This document shows positions 45,145-55,513 of a DNA stretch of 64,000 nucleotides, piece by piece. The notes under the pieces are model-generated. The model worked only from the letters and a program-made list of their open reading frames with translations, was not told the origin of the DNA and did not search any database. The translations under genes were made by a program, and so were the position numbers. Origin of the DNA: Alkalibacillus haloalkaliphilus (GTDB lineage Bacteria; Bacillota; Bacilli; Bacillales; Alkalibacillaceae); assembly GCF_007991275.1 (NCBI RefSeq), contig NZ_BJYA01000003.1:124001-188000 (forward strand), read 5' to 3'. How positions within the stretch are numbered: the stretch's first letter is position 1; each line of letters begins with the position of its first letter.

Positions 45145-45188
45145 TAATCTCACCTCTTCGTGTATTTTATCACATTACGGCTTAACGT

Positions 45189-45217
45189 TTGTCATTAAGC
45201 TTTAGTGTCGATAAAAT
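45189..45217 (+). promoter_or_regulatory. Sigma-A promoter of yqkF
   Basis: TTGTCA, 17 bases, TAAAAT on the plus strand, 20 bases before the yqkF ATG; each hexamer has five of six consensus bases. Confidence 0.65.
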
Positions 45218-45236
45218 AAATTCAAGGAGGTATACA

Positions 45237-46163
45237 ATGAAAAAACGTCGTTTAGGGAATACAGATTTACATATTTCAGAAGTTGGTCTTGGTTGCATGA
45301 ACTTAGGGACGAATGAACAAAACGCTAAAGATATTATTCATGAGGCCATTAACGCTGGAATCAACTATATTGATACAGCTGACCTATATGATTACGGTGA
45401 GAACGAGAAGCTGGTCGGTAAAGCGTTAAAAGGAAAAAGACAAGATACAATAGTAGCCACTAAAGGTGGCAACCACTTTGACCCGAATCAAGAAGGATGG
45501 TATTGGGATCCATCAAAAAAATATTTAAAAGAAGCAATTAAAAATAGTTTAATACGTTTAGGGTTAGATGATGTTGACCTATACCAATTACACGGAGGTA
45601 CAATTGAGGACCCTATTGACGAAGTAATCGAAACATTTGAAGAGTTACAACAAGAAGGATTAATTCGTTACTTTGGCTTGTCTTCAATCCGCCCAAATGT
45701 AATCAAATCTTATGTTGATAAAACTACGATTACGAGTAATATGATGCAATATAGTTTGTTAGACCGTCGTCCTGAAGAAGAGCTTTTAGACTATTTGAAC
45801 GACAATCAAGTAAGTGTTTTAGTTAGAGGCACTTTAGGTAAAGGGATGTTAACGAGTAATGGGATTGAGCAATGGGAGAAAAAGGGCTCAAATGGCTTTT
45901 TAGATTATAATGCAGAAGAACTTAAAGAAGTGATTGAGAAATTGCAAGTACTAGCAAATGAATCGAGTACAACACTTGAGTCAATTGCTATTCATTATTG
46001 TTTAAGTCATCCAGGGGTGTCGAGCTTAATTTTAGGTGCTAGCCGTCCTGAACAAGTTCAAAATAATATTGAAGCCTATTACAATGCACCAAAAGACCAA
46101 TCAATTATTGAAGAAGTTACAAACATGACTAAGAAGCAAATTTACGAACAACATCGGACGTAA
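45237..46163 (+). CDS. yqkF: Aldo/keto reductase (YqkF-like)
   Basis: 308-residue NADPH-dependent oxidoreductase, TIM barrel. Catalytic tetrad: Asp and Tyr in NYIDTADLYDYG, Lys in VATKGG, His in YQLHGG; C-terminal NADPH site LILGASRPEQV. Highly similar to B. subtilis YqkF, next to nudF there too. Substrate unknown. ATG with AAGGAGG. Confidence 0.92.
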   Translation: MKKRRLGNTDLHISEVGLGCMNLGTNEQNAKDIIHEAINAGINYIDTADLYDYGENEKLVGKALKGKRQDTIVATKGGNHFDPNQEGWYWDPSKKYLKEAIKNSLIRLGLDDVDLYQLHGGTIEDPIDEVIETFEELQQEGLIRYFGLSSIRPNVIKSYVDKTTITSNMMQYSLLDRRPEEELLDYLNDNQVSVLVRGTLGKGMLTSNGIEQWEKKGSNGFLDYNAEELKEVIEKLQVLANESSTTLESIAIHYCLSHPGVSSLILGASRPEQVQNNIEAYYNAPKDQSIIEEVTNMTKKQIYEQHRT

Positions 46164-46164
46164 A

Positions 46165-46200
46165 TAAATCCCCCAGCGACTTTTTGCTGGGGGATTATTT
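46165..46200. terminator. Bidirectional terminator between yqkF and the MBL hydrolase
   Basis: Perfect 11-bp GC-rich stem (AATCCCCCAGC at 46167-46177, complement at 46186-46196) between convergent genes; ATTTAAT tail on plus, ATTTATTTA on minus. The last bases overlap the MBL stop codon. Confidence 0.88.
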
Positions 46201-47170
46201 AATAGGATAAGGTTTTACAGGGAGAGTACTTTAGTACACCCTCTTCTGTGTAAGATTTAATTTTGCCTTCCGCTTCTAGGTAATCAAGTTGACCAATCGT
46301 TTCAGACATCGTTAATCCAAATTGTTTCTCATAATGTTTTGGGAATAAGTATTGGCAAACTTCATATGGCGTAGCGCGATGTTCCTTAATATATTCAAAA
46401 ACATGTTCCGCCCGTTCTTCTTGTCGTTTTAACCGGTGGTCGATGAGCTTTTCGTTAAAATGGAACGTCTCACCATGACCTGGCAACACTTCTTGTATAT
46501 TATAATCTTTCATCTTCTTCATTGCTTTCCGATAATTAATAAGCGACTTTGGTCGTTCTTCTTCACCGACAAGCGGTGCCTCTAATATAGGATTTGATGA
46601 GATATGTTTTAGTAAATGGTCACCGGCAATCAAGCTCCCACTTTCTCGATCATAAAAAGATAAATGACTTTGAGCATGACCAGGAGTTTCTATTACTGTC
46701 ATAGATGGCAAGCCTGGAATGACATCACCTTCTAAAATAGTATCAGTTAAGCGGCCATTCCCTTGATACTTAAAGGCGTTCTCAACTGTCTTATCAATCT
46801 TTCTAAATTGATGAGGTACATCAAAACGATCATACAATTGATCAAAAAAGGCCAAATAATGCTGAAAGTACTCACAATCTTCTTTCAACCATAAGTCGGT
46901 AAGCGGATGGCCATATATTGCTTCTAATTGATCAAAGTGCTCGATAAGCCCAGTATGGTCTGGATGATGATGCGTTAACACAATTTGTTTTATATCAGAA
47001 GGCTCTAGACCAATAGCATTTATTTGTTGTTGAAAAGCTTCCCACGCTTCCTCGGTGTTCACACCTGCATCAAATAGCGTCACTTTCTCACCCATATATA
47101 GATAACAATGTACATCTCCAACGGCATACGGTGTCGGAACGGTAATTTGATGGATTAATTGATGTGTCAT
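46199..47170 (-). CDS. MBL fold metallo-hydrolase
   Basis: 323 residues with a metallo-beta-lactamase domain: zinc motif LTHHHPDHTG near residue 65, TPGHAQSH and LIAGDHLL downstream, LPGHGETFHF later, and a C-terminal winged-helix-like segment (about 245-310). Similar in type to B. subtilis YqjP, which lies in the matching region, but I cannot name a substrate. The C-terminal Cys/Tyr tail is short. ATG with GGTGGAA. Confidence 0.86.
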   Translation of the reverse strand: MTHQLIHQITVPTPYAVGDVHCYLYMGEKVTLFDAGVNTEEAWEAFQQQINAIGLEPSDIKQIVLTHHHPDHTGLIEHFDQLEAIYGHPLTDLWLKEDCEYFQHYLAFFDQLYDRFDVPHQFRKIDKTVENAFKYQGNGRLTDTILEGDVIPGLPSMTVIETPGHAQSHLSFYDRESGSLIAGDHLLKHISSNPILEAPLVGEEERPKSLINYRKAMKKMKDYNIQEVLPGHGETFHFNEKLIDHRLKRQEERAEHVFEYIKEHRATPYEVCQYLFPKHYEKQFGLTMSETIGQLDYLEAEGKIKSYTEEGVLKYSPCKTLSY

Positions 47171-47248
47171 AATGTCTGTTCCACCTTTTGTGTCATTTTG
47201 GTATTATTATACTACAAAAATTAAAAATTGCATCTATTTTCAAACAAT

Positions 47249-48859
47249 TCACTTAAATGTTTCGCGAATTGTATGGTCAATGATCGTTGGTAACTTTCCA
47301 AAGGAGTAAGTCAGCTCTAACCTTTCTGACCACTGGTGTGCATCTTTACCTAGAGGACCTACGTTTAATGTTGGAATTGCCCACTTTTGTTTTGGAATAT
47401 AATTTCCCTGGAATTGTTGCATTGGTAAATTCATTGCTAGTTGATCAAAGTCCGCTTCACTACTCGTCGTTTCTCCAACAAAGCTTAAATCAGAAATACC
47501 GTTGAAATACGACAACGTAATCGGATTGGCACCTTCACCTTTCATCTTCTCTTCTATACTTTTTACAAGTCTTTTTACCGTTGTATTTTGTTCACTCGTT
47601 ACAGCAGGATAAAAAGGTGGACTATAAAATAACACGATCATCGGTGCTAAATGACTACACATATAAGCTAAATCTTGTACTAGTATCGTTGAAAAGTCTC
47701 GATCGCCAGTCTGTCTTTCGTTTAATAAGTTTGCCCTTCTTCTTTCTACTTCTTCCTGACCAAATTTATTAACCGCTTCATTGTATAGCTCTTCATAACT
47801 TAAAATCGAAATATTTAAAGAAGGTCCTTGCTCGATTTGCCCTGCTTTTTCTTTAAACTTTTCATATTGACTCTTTAAATGAGTTTCCACTTCGTACTTC
47901 GTCTTTTCCATTACTTTATTTAGTTTTTTAGTTATATCAGTGACAGTTTGTTTCATAAACAATATGTTATACATCGATACTGCTGTAACAGGGGTTTGGA
48001 CAGAATAATGCTCTTTTAAATCTCGGCTCATTAAACTTACAGGTGGAGGTGTTACTTCCCTACCAACCTTTTCTATTAACTCATCGTTTAACTCTAAATT
48101 TTTATTCAAATAGCTTGTCATTAAATTGGCATTCAAACCATGAAACGGTTCACCAACGTGAGTTTCTTTACCATAGCATAGGAAGCCAGGAAGTACTTTT
48201 CCTAAAGATCCGGTATATAAGTACATATTTTCATCTTCAGGGTATTGCCTGAACATTGGCTCACTATTTAAACAAAGTTTATATTGTAAATCTTCATCTT
48301 CTTGAATATCTTTTAAAACTTCTGTTGCTTTAAGCATGCCCAATGAATTCACTTCTTCATCAGGTACGACGAGTAATAAAATATTACCATCCCATTCACC
48401 ATGGATCGCTTTCTCTACCATCGATAAATGTAAAGCTGTTCCTGCTTTCATATCCATCGTTCCACGACCGAATATCCAATCTCCGTTCTCAAGATCACGC
48501 TGCGCTTCTTCAGGCAATATTTGTGATTGTTCTTTAAATAAACGAGTTAAATACGTTGGATCAAATGCATAGTCTTTAAAAGCTCCATAATCTTCAACGT
48601 CTACTACATCTATATGACTTAATAGAATGATCGTATCTTGAGCGTCACCATTTTTAACTAATCCTGTTAATACACCTCGTCCATCTTCTAAATTATGAAC
48701 ATTCAAATGGTTAGGATTTTGACTAAAATAATCTTCTTTAGCTAGTAAACTTTGTATGTAAGTTACTATGTTTAGCTCGTCTTTTTGCCCAGTAATACTA
48801 TTAAAACGAACCAACTGACACAATAGGTCTGTTAATTGTTGTTTTGATTGCCACTTCAT
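47249..48859 (-). CDS. M20 family peptidase (YqjN/RocB-like)
   Basis: 536-residue zinc aminoacylase/peptidase. Metal motifs SHIDVVD and GRGTMDMKAGTALHL are present with PDEEVNSLG; the C-terminal part matches the long RocB-type family, larger than ordinary M20 enzymes (about 400). Synteny with yqjM identifies it as YqjN-like. Role unknown; RocB relatives are tied to arginine use. ATG 48859 has GGGGTGG 8 bases upstream. Divergent from the GDPD gene. Confidence 0.85.
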   Translation of the reverse strand: MKWQSKQQLTDLLCQLVRFNSITGQKDELNIVTYIQSLLAKEDYFSQNPNHLNVHNLEDGRGVLTGLVKNGDAQDTIILLSHIDVVDVEDYGAFKDYAFDPTYLTRLFKEQSQILPEEAQRDLENGDWIFGRGTMDMKAGTALHLSMVEKAIHGEWDGNILLLVVPDEEVNSLGMLKATEVLKDIQEDEDLQYKLCLNSEPMFRQYPEDENMYLYTGSLGKVLPGFLCYGKETHVGEPFHGLNANLMTSYLNKNLELNDELIEKVGREVTPPPVSLMSRDLKEHYSVQTPVTAVSMYNILFMKQTVTDITKKLNKVMEKTKYEVETHLKSQYEKFKEKAGQIEQGPSLNISILSYEELYNEAVNKFGQEEVERRRANLLNERQTGDRDFSTILVQDLAYMCSHLAPMIVLFYSPPFYPAVTSEQNTTVKRLVKSIEEKMKGEGANPITLSYFNGISDLSFVGETTSSEADFDQLAMNLPMQQFQGNYIPKQKWAIPTLNVGPLGKDAHQWSERLELTYSFGKLPTIIDHTIRETFK

Positions 48860-48933
48860 CACAAAAACCACCCCATCTATATATTGACTTTTCAAACTAC
48901 ATACACCACAATCATAACAGAGAATTGAAAGAG

Positions 48934-49659
48934 GTGTTGGCGATTAATACAAGAATTTTTGCTCATCGAGGTGCAAGTCATTATGCACCTGAAAATACAT
49001 TACCTGCATTTCAATTAGCAAATGAAATGGGTGCATCTGGAGTAGAATTAGACGTCCAATTAACGAAAGACAACATCCCTGTCATTATTCACGATGAGAA
49101 CGTTAGAAGAACAACTAATGGTGTAGGTTTTGTTCAAGATTATACTTATAAAGACATTAAACAACTCGATGCTGGCAGTTGGTACAATGAACGATTTGCG
49201 AACACTACAATACCAAGTTTAGAAGAGTTCTTGAAATGGGTACAGACTACTAATATGACCATCAACCTTGAATTAAAGACGAATGTCATTAATTATGTCC
49301 ATATAGAAGCAATCGTCAACGAAATGATTGAACACTTTAAATTAGAAGATCGAACCATTCTATCTAGCTTTAATCCAGAAACTATTAGAAATTTAAGTGA
49401 CATGAATTCACAAATCGAACGAGCATGGTTAACGCAAATGCGAATTAGAAAAGTCCATTTACTCTTAAACGATATTGGCGCACAAAGTATACATATCAAA
49501 ACAAGACTATTATCATCAAACATGTTAAAAAGAATTTTACAAGAAGAGATTCCGTACCGCGTCTATACCGTTAACCGTGTTAAAACACTAAAAAGATGTG
49601 AACAATTACAGGCAGATGCCATTTTCACAGACCTACCAGATTTACTCACTAAACCTTAA
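48934..49659 (+). CDS. Glycerophosphodiester phosphodiesterase
   Basis: About 241 residues of TIM-barrel GDPD fold: FAHRGASHYAPENTL, VELDVQLTKDNIPVIIHD (Glu/Asp/His metal site) and NLELK. It releases glycerol 3-phosphate from deacylated phospholipids. No signal peptide, so cytoplasmic. The start is not settled: no ATG lies near the domain, and GTG 48934, TTG 48937 and TTG 48925 are all possible around an AAGAGG. Stop is 18 bases before namA. Confidence 0.88.
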   Translation: MLAINTRIFAHRGASHYAPENTLPAFQLANEMGASGVELDVQLTKDNIPVIIHDENVRRTTNGVGFVQDYTYKDIKQLDAGSWYNERFANTTIPSLEEFLKWVQTTNMTINLELKTNVINYVHIEAIVNEMIEHFKLEDRTILSSFNPETIRNLSDMNSQIERAWLTQMRIRKVHLLLNDIGAQSIHIKTRLLSSNMLKRILQEEIPYRVYTVNRVKTLKRCEQLQADAIFTDLPDLLTKP

Positions 49660-49677
49660 ATGAGGAGGCTACTACTT

Positions 49678-50697
49678 ATGGAACCAAAACTATTCTCCCC
49701 TATCACTTTTAATCAAGTAACATTAAAAAATAGAATTGTTATGTCACCAATGTGTATGTACTCTTGTTATGAACAAGATGGCATTGTCACACCTTTTCAT
49801 ATAACACACTATGAAAGTCGTGCAGTAGGCCAAGTCGGCTTAGTTATGCTTGAAGCAACAGCCGTTCAACCGAATGGTAGAATTTCTTATGAAGATCTAG
49901 GCATTTGGTCAGATGGTCATATTGCAGGATTGAAAAGCGTGACAGAGCGAATTCATGCTCACGGTGCTAAAAGCGCTATACAATTAGCTCACGCTGGACG
50001 AAAAGCCGAACTAGATGATCCAATCGTTGCACCGTCCGCCCTACAATTAAATGAACGTTTTCAAACTCCACATGCTATGACGAAAGATCACATTGCTGAA
50101 ACGATTCGATCTTTTCAATTAGCTGCAGAGAGAGCTCAAAAAGCTAACTTTGATATAATAGAAATACATGGTGCTCACGGCTATTTAATTAACCAGTTCC
50201 TCTCACCACTGACAAACAAACGTGATGATGAGTATGGGGGTAGCCGTGACAACCGTTATCGCTTTCTTAAAGAAATTGTTGATGCGATTCAAGAAGTGTG
50301 GGACGGTCCGATTTTCGTCCGACTATCTACTTCTGAATACCATGAAGAAGGTAATCAACTTGAAGACATCATATATTTTGCAAATCAATTGCACGACCAA
50401 GGGATCGATTTAATCGATTGTAGCTCAGGCGGTGTCGTACGAGTGAAGATTAATCCTTACCCTGGGTATCAAGTTACTTTTGCCGAAGCGATTAAACAAC
50501 AAGCCGGAACTAAAACAGGTGCTGTTGGTCTGATCACTAATGGCATGCAAGCTGAAGAGATCATTCAAAACAACCGTGCAGACTTAGTCTTTATAGGTAG
50601 AGAATTGCTTAAAAATCCTTATTGGCCAAAACAAGCTGCAGATGAGCTACAAACTAATATAACGAGTCCGAAGCAATATCAGGCTGGTTGGCGTTAG
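49678..50697 (+). CDS. namA: NADPH dehydrogenase NamA (YqjM, old yellow enzyme)
   Basis: 339-residue FMN enzyme reducing activated C=C bonds, with xenobiotic and stress-related roles in B. subtilis. Features: [11 protein letters not shown] containing the redox-tuning Cys, [28 protein letters not shown] (His pair binding substrate), and [16 protein letters not shown] 49678 has AGGAGG; an earlier in-frame ATG precedes the site itself. Confidence 0.95.
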   Translation: MEPKLFSPITFNQVTLKNRIVMSPMCMYSCYEQDGIVTPFHITHYESRAVGQVGLVMLEATAVQPNGRISYEDLGIWSDGHIAGLKSVTERIHAHGAKSAIQLAHAGRKAELDDPIVAPSALQLNERFQTPHAMTKDHIAETIRSFQLAAERAQKANFDIIEIHGAHGYLINQFLSPLTNKRDDEYGGSRDNRYRFLKEIVDAIQEVWDGPIFVRLSTSEYHEEGNQLEDIIYFANQLHDQGIDLIDCSSGGVVRVKINPYPGYQVTFAEAIKQQAGTKTGAVGLITNGMQAEEIIQNNRADLVFIGRELLKNPYWPKQAADELQTNITSPKQYQAGWR

Positions 50698-50720
50698 ATT
50701 AAGATTTAGGAGGAAAGGCC

Positions 50721-51650
50721 GTGGACATTACATTTTTAGGAACGGGATCTGGTGTCCCTTCGAAACTAAGAAATGTTTCATCTTTAGTACTAGAAATGCA
50801 CCAAGAACGAGATGAGGTTTGGTTATTCGACTGTGGTGAAGCAACACAACACCAAATTTTAAACACTCCGATTAAACCTCGTAAAATTAATAAAATATTT
50901 ATAACACACATTCATGGCGACCATATTTTTGGTTTACCTGGATTGCTAAGCAGTCGTTCATTCCAAGAAGGAACATCAACATTAGAGATTTACGGACCAA
51001 AAGGCGTTAAAGAATTCATCGAAACGGCCTTATCTGTTAGCCAGACTCATTTAAGGTATACGATTAAATACTTCGAAGTTACAGATGGTGTTTTGTTTGA
51101 GGATGAACAAATAAAAGTAACTGCCATGTCTCTCGTTCACGGAGTTCCTTCATACGGGTTTTTAATTGAAGAATCTGATCAAATCGGGCCTTTACTTCCA
51201 ACTAAGTTAAAGGAAAAAGGTGTACAACCAGGGCCGATCTTTCAAGAGATTAAAAATAATGAAGTAATGACATTAGATGATGGCACTGAAATTGTTAGAG
51301 AAGAAGTAACAGGACCTGACATACTAGGAAGAAAGATTGCAATCTTAGGTGACACACTTCCATTTGATGACGTCATTGAGTTTGTACGTGATGCCGATCT
51401 GTTAGTCCATGAAGCAACGTTTACTCATGAAGATACGAAATTAGCACAACAATATAACCATTCAACGAGTGTACAAGCGGCTAAAATCGCTAAAGAAGCA
51501 AATGTTAAACAATTGCTTTTAAACCATGTATCATCACGCTATCAACAAGATCATCTCCAACAAGAATTAGAACACTTAAAAGAAATTATTAAACATGTCA
51601 CATATGTTAAAGACTTTGATTCATATGAAGTATTAAAGGAGGGACGTTAA
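50721..51650 (+). CDS. rnz: Ribonuclease Z
   Basis: 309-residue tRNA 3'-processing endonuclease of the MBL superfamily. FLGTGSGVPS, the zinc motif THIHGDHIFGLPGLL, ILGDT and HEATF, plus LLNHVSSRY at the end. GTG start with AGGAGG. Directly followed by ywdH without a gap. Confidence 0.96.
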   Translation: MDITFLGTGSGVPSKLRNVSSLVLEMHQERDEVWLFDCGEATQHQILNTPIKPRKINKIFITHIHGDHIFGLPGLLSSRSFQEGTSTLEIYGPKGVKEFIETALSVSQTHLRYTIKYFEVTDGVLFEDEQIKVTAMSLVHGVPSYGFLIEESDQIGPLLPTKLKEKGVQPGPIFQEIKNNEVMTLDDGTEIVREEVTGPDILGRKIAILGDTLPFDDVIEFVRDADLLVHEATFTHEDTKLAQQYNHSTSVQAAKIAKEANVKQLLLNHVSSRYQQDHLQQELEHLKEIIKHVTYVKDFDSYEVLKEGR

Positions 51651-53024
51651 TTGACGGAAATTCAAGAGCTTGTAAGTAAACAGAAAACATTATTTAAAGC
51701 TGGCAAAACGATGACGCATACGTTTAGAAACCACCAGTTACAAAAATTAAAAGACATGTTAAAACGAAATGAGTCTAACATCTATGACGCTTTAAAAAAA
51801 GATTTAAACAAATCCTCCTATGAAGTGCTCATGACTGAACTTGGCTTTTTATACAATGAGATCGATGAAACGATGAAGCATTTACGTGGTTGGATGACAC
51901 CAGAAAAAGTTAAGTCACCAACAACTCACAAAGGTGCTAAAAGCTATATTTATAAGCAGCCCTACGGCGTAACTTTAATTATCAGCCCTTGGAATTACCC
52001 ATTACACTTAGCATTTGCTCCCTTAATTGGCGCAATCGCTGGCGGTAATACGGCTGTTATTAAACCTTCTGAGTTCACTTCTCATACTAGCCAATTAATT
52101 GAGAAAATGGTTAAAGAAACATTCGAAGCTAAATATATATCCGTTGTACAAGGTGAAAAAGAAGTGAGTGAAGCATTACTTGACGAACCATTTGACTACA
52201 TTTTCTTCACCGGTAGTACACAAGTCGGTAAAAAAGTCATGGAGAAAGCAAGTAAACAATTAATCCCTGTCACACTTGAACTAGGCGGCAAAAGTCCGTG
52301 TATTGTTGATTCTGATGCTAAAATTCAACTTGCAGCAAGAAGGACGGCTTGGGGTAAGTTAATTAATGCTGGACAAACATGTGTAGCACCAGACTATTTA
52401 TTAGTTCATGAAAGCATTAAAGGTCAATTTATCGAAGCGTTCAAAAAAGAAGTTAAGCTAATGTACACGAAAAACCCAATCGAGAATGACGATTATACGA
52501 AAATCGTTAACGATCAGCATTTTAACCGGTTATTGGCTTATTTAGATGGAGAAAATGTCATTTATGGCGGACAATCTGACTCTAGTAAAGAGAAAATCAA
52601 CCCTACATTAATCGCCAATGTTGACTGGGATTCCGCTATTATGCAAGAAGAGATTTTCGGTCCATTATTACCTATTATGACCTTTAATAAATTAGATGAA
52701 GTAGTCGACCATGTTGAACATGCTCGCAATCCATTAGCTCTTTACTATTTCTCTGAAAATATTCAAAAACAAGAATGGGTTATTAAAAACTTATCCTTCG
52801 GTGGAGCTTGTATTAATGATACGATTATGCACTTAGGTAACAATAATTTACCTTTTGGAGGAATTGGTACAAGTGGCATTGGAAACTATCACGGGATTCA
52901 CAGTTTCGAAGCTTTTACTCATCGTAAAAGTGTTGTTAAACAAACAACATCTTTCGACTTATCTTTCCGCTATCCGCATTCAAAAATAGCTGAGAAAGTA
53001 TTAACGAAAGTATTTAAAAAGTAA
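51651..53024 (+). CDS. ywdH: Aldehyde dehydrogenase (YwdH-like)
   Basis: 457-residue NAD(P)-dependent fatty-aldehyde-type dehydrogenase. FTGSTQVGKKV cofactor loop, LELGGKSP general-base Glu, catalytic Cys in NAGQTCVAP, EEIFGPLLP. Close to B. subtilis YwdH including the C-terminal FTHRKSVVKQT. TTG start with AGGAGG. Last gene of the GDPD-namA-rnz-ywdH plus-strand group. The basic tail (KVLTKVFKK) could favour membrane contact. Confidence 0.92.
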   Translation: MTEIQELVSKQKTLFKAGKTMTHTFRNHQLQKLKDMLKRNESNIYDALKKDLNKSSYEVLMTELGFLYNEIDETMKHLRGWMTPEKVKSPTTHKGAKSYIYKQPYGVTLIISPWNYPLHLAFAPLIGAIAGGNTAVIKPSEFTSHTSQLIEKMVKETFEAKYISVVQGEKEVSEALLDEPFDYIFFTGSTQVGKKVMEKASKQLIPVTLELGGKSPCIVDSDAKIQLAARRTAWGKLINAGQTCVAPDYLLVHESIKGQFIEAFKKEVKLMYTKNPIENDDYTKIVNDQHFNRLLAYLDGENVIYGGQSDSSKEKINPTLIANVDWDSAIMQEEIFGPLLPIMTFNKLDEVVDHVEHARNPLALYYFSENIQKQEWVIKNLSFGGACINDTIMHLGNNNLPFGGIGTSGIGNYHGIHSFEAFTHRKSVVKQTTSFDLSFRYPHSKIAEKVLTKVFKK

Positions 53025-53027
53025 TAT

Positions 53028-53079
53028 AGAAATAGCCTTACGTCTGCGATCGTTTCTAACAGACATAAGGCTATTTTTT
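53028..53079. terminator. Bidirectional terminator between ywdH and dinB
   Basis: Long interrupted stem (AATAGCCTTA and GTCTG with complements at about 53060-53075), T6 on the plus side; it overlaps the dinB stop codon, so it can serve both converging genes. Confidence 0.8.
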
Positions 53080-54306
53080 ACGTTGATTGTTGCTCAAAAA
53101 GTCTTTTTGAAAGCTCGTCTTTACTTTCGGTTGTTCATATCCGCTTAAATTGACAAAAACTTCTTTACCATATTTACCTTCAATTTGTTCTATTGCGTTA
53201 TATAATGGTTCTTTTTCAGCTTCTTGTTCGTAATTAAAAAGGTCCAATTGCTTAGATACTTCTTCCTTGTGCGAAAGGTGTTGTGCTGTCACGCCGAGCA
53301 GTCGTATCGGTTCTTCATTCCAATGCGAATAAAACAAATCAAGTACAATTTGGTTAATCTGATCTTTATGTTCTACAAAGTCCCTTAACTGACGACTTCT
53401 CGTAATCGTTTTCCGATCATGGTAACGAATCATAATTTGGATGTTTTCCGAAACAACTTGTTTAGCCTTCATACGGTCAGCTACACTTTGACATAATTGA
53501 CTTAACATTTGTTGAATTTCATTTGAATCGGTTGTGTCAAAAGGAAACGTTTGAGAATTGCCAATACTTTTAAATTCATTAATAGCTTCAGGGTCTACCT
53601 CACTATTATCTATACCATTTGCTCTTAAATGAAGCCGTTCACCGTTAACACCAAGTAAGTTTTTTAGGGTTAATACGTTGAGTTTCGCTAAATCACCGAT
53701 TGTTTCTATATTGATTTGTGTTAACTTCTCTTCTGTCTTCTTTCCTACTCCATACATTTCCCCTATGGGTAATGGCCACAGTTTTTCTTGGATTTCGCGT
53801 TTACGTAATACCGTAATTCCTAACGGCTTTTTCATATCGGAAGCCATTTTAGCTAGAAATTTGTTCGGTGCAATTCCAATGCTACTAGGTAAATCAAGCT
53901 CATCTACTAGCCTTTGTTGAATCCATTCAGCTAATTGAAGTGGGCTATACTCACCACTATAGTCAGTTAAATCCATATATCCTTCATCGATTGAGATCGG
54001 TTGGACAAAAGGCGTAACTTCAGACAAGATAGCAAACATATGTTGCGAAGCTTCTCGATAACGATTAAAATTCGGCTTTAAGGCGATTAAATTAGGGCAA
54101 ATATCATAAGCTTGCCATAAAGGCATTGTTGTTTTAACACCTTTAGCCCTTGCCTCATAATTACACGTCACAATGATTCCTTTTCTCTTCTCTGGATCAC
54201 CTGCAATAGCAACAGGTTTACCTTTTAATTCAGGACGATATGCCGTTTCAACTGATGCATAAAAGCTATTCATATCTACATGAAAGATAATTCGGCCTTT
54301 TCCCAC
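53071..54306 (-). CDS. dinB: DNA polymerase IV (Y family)
   Basis: 411-residue translesion polymerase. Palm motifs FHVDMNSFYASVE and SIDEGYMD carry the three acidic residues; helix-hairpin-helix (MYGVGKKTEEKL) at about 180; little-finger domain follows. A clamp-binding motif QLDLF is seen near residue 345, and a further tail of about 60 residues. GTG start with AGGTGATG. It is syntenic with B. subtilis yqjH (polY1). Confidence 0.94.
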   Translation of the reverse strand: MGKGRIIFHVDMNSFYASVETAYRPELKGKPVAIAGDPEKRKGIIVTCNYEARAKGVKTTMPLWQAYDICPNLIALKPNFNRYREASQHMFAILSEVTPFVQPISIDEGYMDLTDYSGEYSPLQLAEWIQQRLVDELDLPSSIGIAPNKFLAKMASDMKKPLGITVLRKREIQEKLWPLPIGEMYGVGKKTEEKLTQINIETIGDLAKLNVLTLKNLLGVNGERLHLRANGIDNSEVDPEAINEFKSIGNSQTFPFDTTDSNEIQQMLSQLCQSVADRMKAKQVVSENIQIMIRYHDRKTITRSRQLRDFVEHKDQINQIVLDLFYSHWNEEPIRLLGVTAQHLSHKEEVSKQLDLFNYEQEAEKEPLYNAIEQIEGKYGKEVFVNLSGYEQPKVKTSFQKDFLSNNQRKK

Positions 54307-54327
54307 TTCATCACCTACTTACTAAAA

Positions 54328-54362
54328 AGAAAAAGTATGGACAACGTAGCCCATACTTTATT
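54328..54362 (-). terminator. Intrinsic terminator after yqjE
   Basis: Perfect 9-bp stem (AAAGTATGG at 54332-54340, complement at 54351-54359) with TTCTTTTT on the minus strand. Confidence 0.78.
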
Positions 54363-54373
54363 ATAACACGAGC

Positions 54374-55495
54374 TTATTTAGCCGCTTCAATTGAAATGGC
54401 TGTTAATAATTCAGCAATTTTAACTAATTCACCAACAGGCATCCGCTCATCTGTCGTATGAATATTCTCGTATCCAACACATAAGTTAACAGTCGGAATC
54501 CCTAAGCCTGCAATGATGTTAGCATCACTTCCACCACCACTAGCTTCTAGTTCACTAGTACGTCCAATTGACTTCGCCGCTTCTCTTGCAACTTCAACCA
54601 CTTGATCGCCTTCTTGATGTTTATAACCAGGATACATATAGTTAACTTTCACTTCTACTTCGCCACCAACTTCTTCTTCTGCTTGGCGGCAAGCTTTCTG
54701 CATTTTTTCAATTTGCTTTTCTAATTTTTCAGGCTCTAATGAACGTGCCTCAGCCAAAATATACGCCTCATCACAGACGATGTTCGTTGCTTGTCCACCT
54801 TCAAAACGACCAATATTCGCTGTCGTTTCATCATCAATTCGACCTAAAGGCATTTTAGATACTGCTTTTGCAGCTAAAGTAATAGCTGACACGCCTTCTT
54901 CAGGTGCTACACCAGCATGTGCTTTCTTTCCTCTTGACGTAATTTCTAACTTCGCTTGAGATGGTGCTGCAACAATAATATTACCTACATCCCCATTACT
55001 ATCTACTGCATAGCCGTATTTCGCCTTCACTAATGTAGCGTCTAACGCTTTAGCACCAACTAGACCAGATTCTTCACCGACTGTAATAATAAGTTGAATA
55101 TCACCGTGCTCAATTTCTTCTTCTTTCAGTCGTTTAATCATTTCAATCATAGCAGCTATTCCCGCTTTATCATCGGCACCTAAAATAGTAGTACCGTCAG
55201 ACACAATGTAGTCCCCTTCAATTGAAGGTTTAATGCCTTTACCTGGAACAACTGTATCCATATGAGATGTGAAATAGATTGGATCAGCACTGTTTTTAGT
55301 ACCTTTTAAAGTACAAATTAAATTGTTCGCACCATGGCCTGTTTTTTCTTTAGCATCATCTTCTTGAATGTCCAACCCTAAGTCTGTTAATTTTTGTTTC
55401 AACACTTCAGCGATCTTTTCTTCGTGTTTCGTTTCTGAGTCTATTTGAACAAGTTCGATAAATTCATCGATTAGTCGTTGTTCGTTTACTTTCAT
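54374..55495 (-). CDS. yqjE: M20/M25/M40 family peptidase (YqjE, PepT-like)
   Basis: 373 residues, dinuclear zinc aminopeptidase: TSHMDTVVPG, LGADDKAGIAAMIE, TVGEESGLVGAK, with the dimerisation lid about 180-290 and VNLCVGYENIHTTDE at the end. Family members (peptidase T-like) remove N-terminal residues from small peptides. ATG with GGAGG. Follows the carboxyltransferase gene by 18 bases and is the last gene of the methylmalonyl-CoA operon, as in B. subtilis yqjC-D-E. Confidence 0.92.
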   Translation of the reverse strand: MKVNEQRLIDEFIELVQIDSETKHEEKIAEVLKQKLTDLGLDIQEDDAKEKTGHGANNLICTLKGTKNSADPIYFTSHMDTVVPGKGIKPSIEGDYIVSDGTTILGADDKAGIAAMIEMIKRLKEEEIEHGDIQLIITVGEESGLVGAKALDATLVKAKYGYAVDSNGDVGNIIVAAPSQAKLEITSRGKKAHAGVAPEEGVSAITLAAKAVSKMPLGRIDDETTANIGRFEGGQATNIVCDEAYILAEARSLEPEKLEKQIEKMQKACRQAEEEVGGEVEVKVNYMYPGYKHQEGDQVVEVAREAAKSIGRTSELEASGGGSDANIIAGLGIPTVNLCVGYENIHTTDERMPVGELVKIAELLTAISIEAAK

Positions 55496-55513
55496 GTTGT
55501 CTTACCTCCGTCT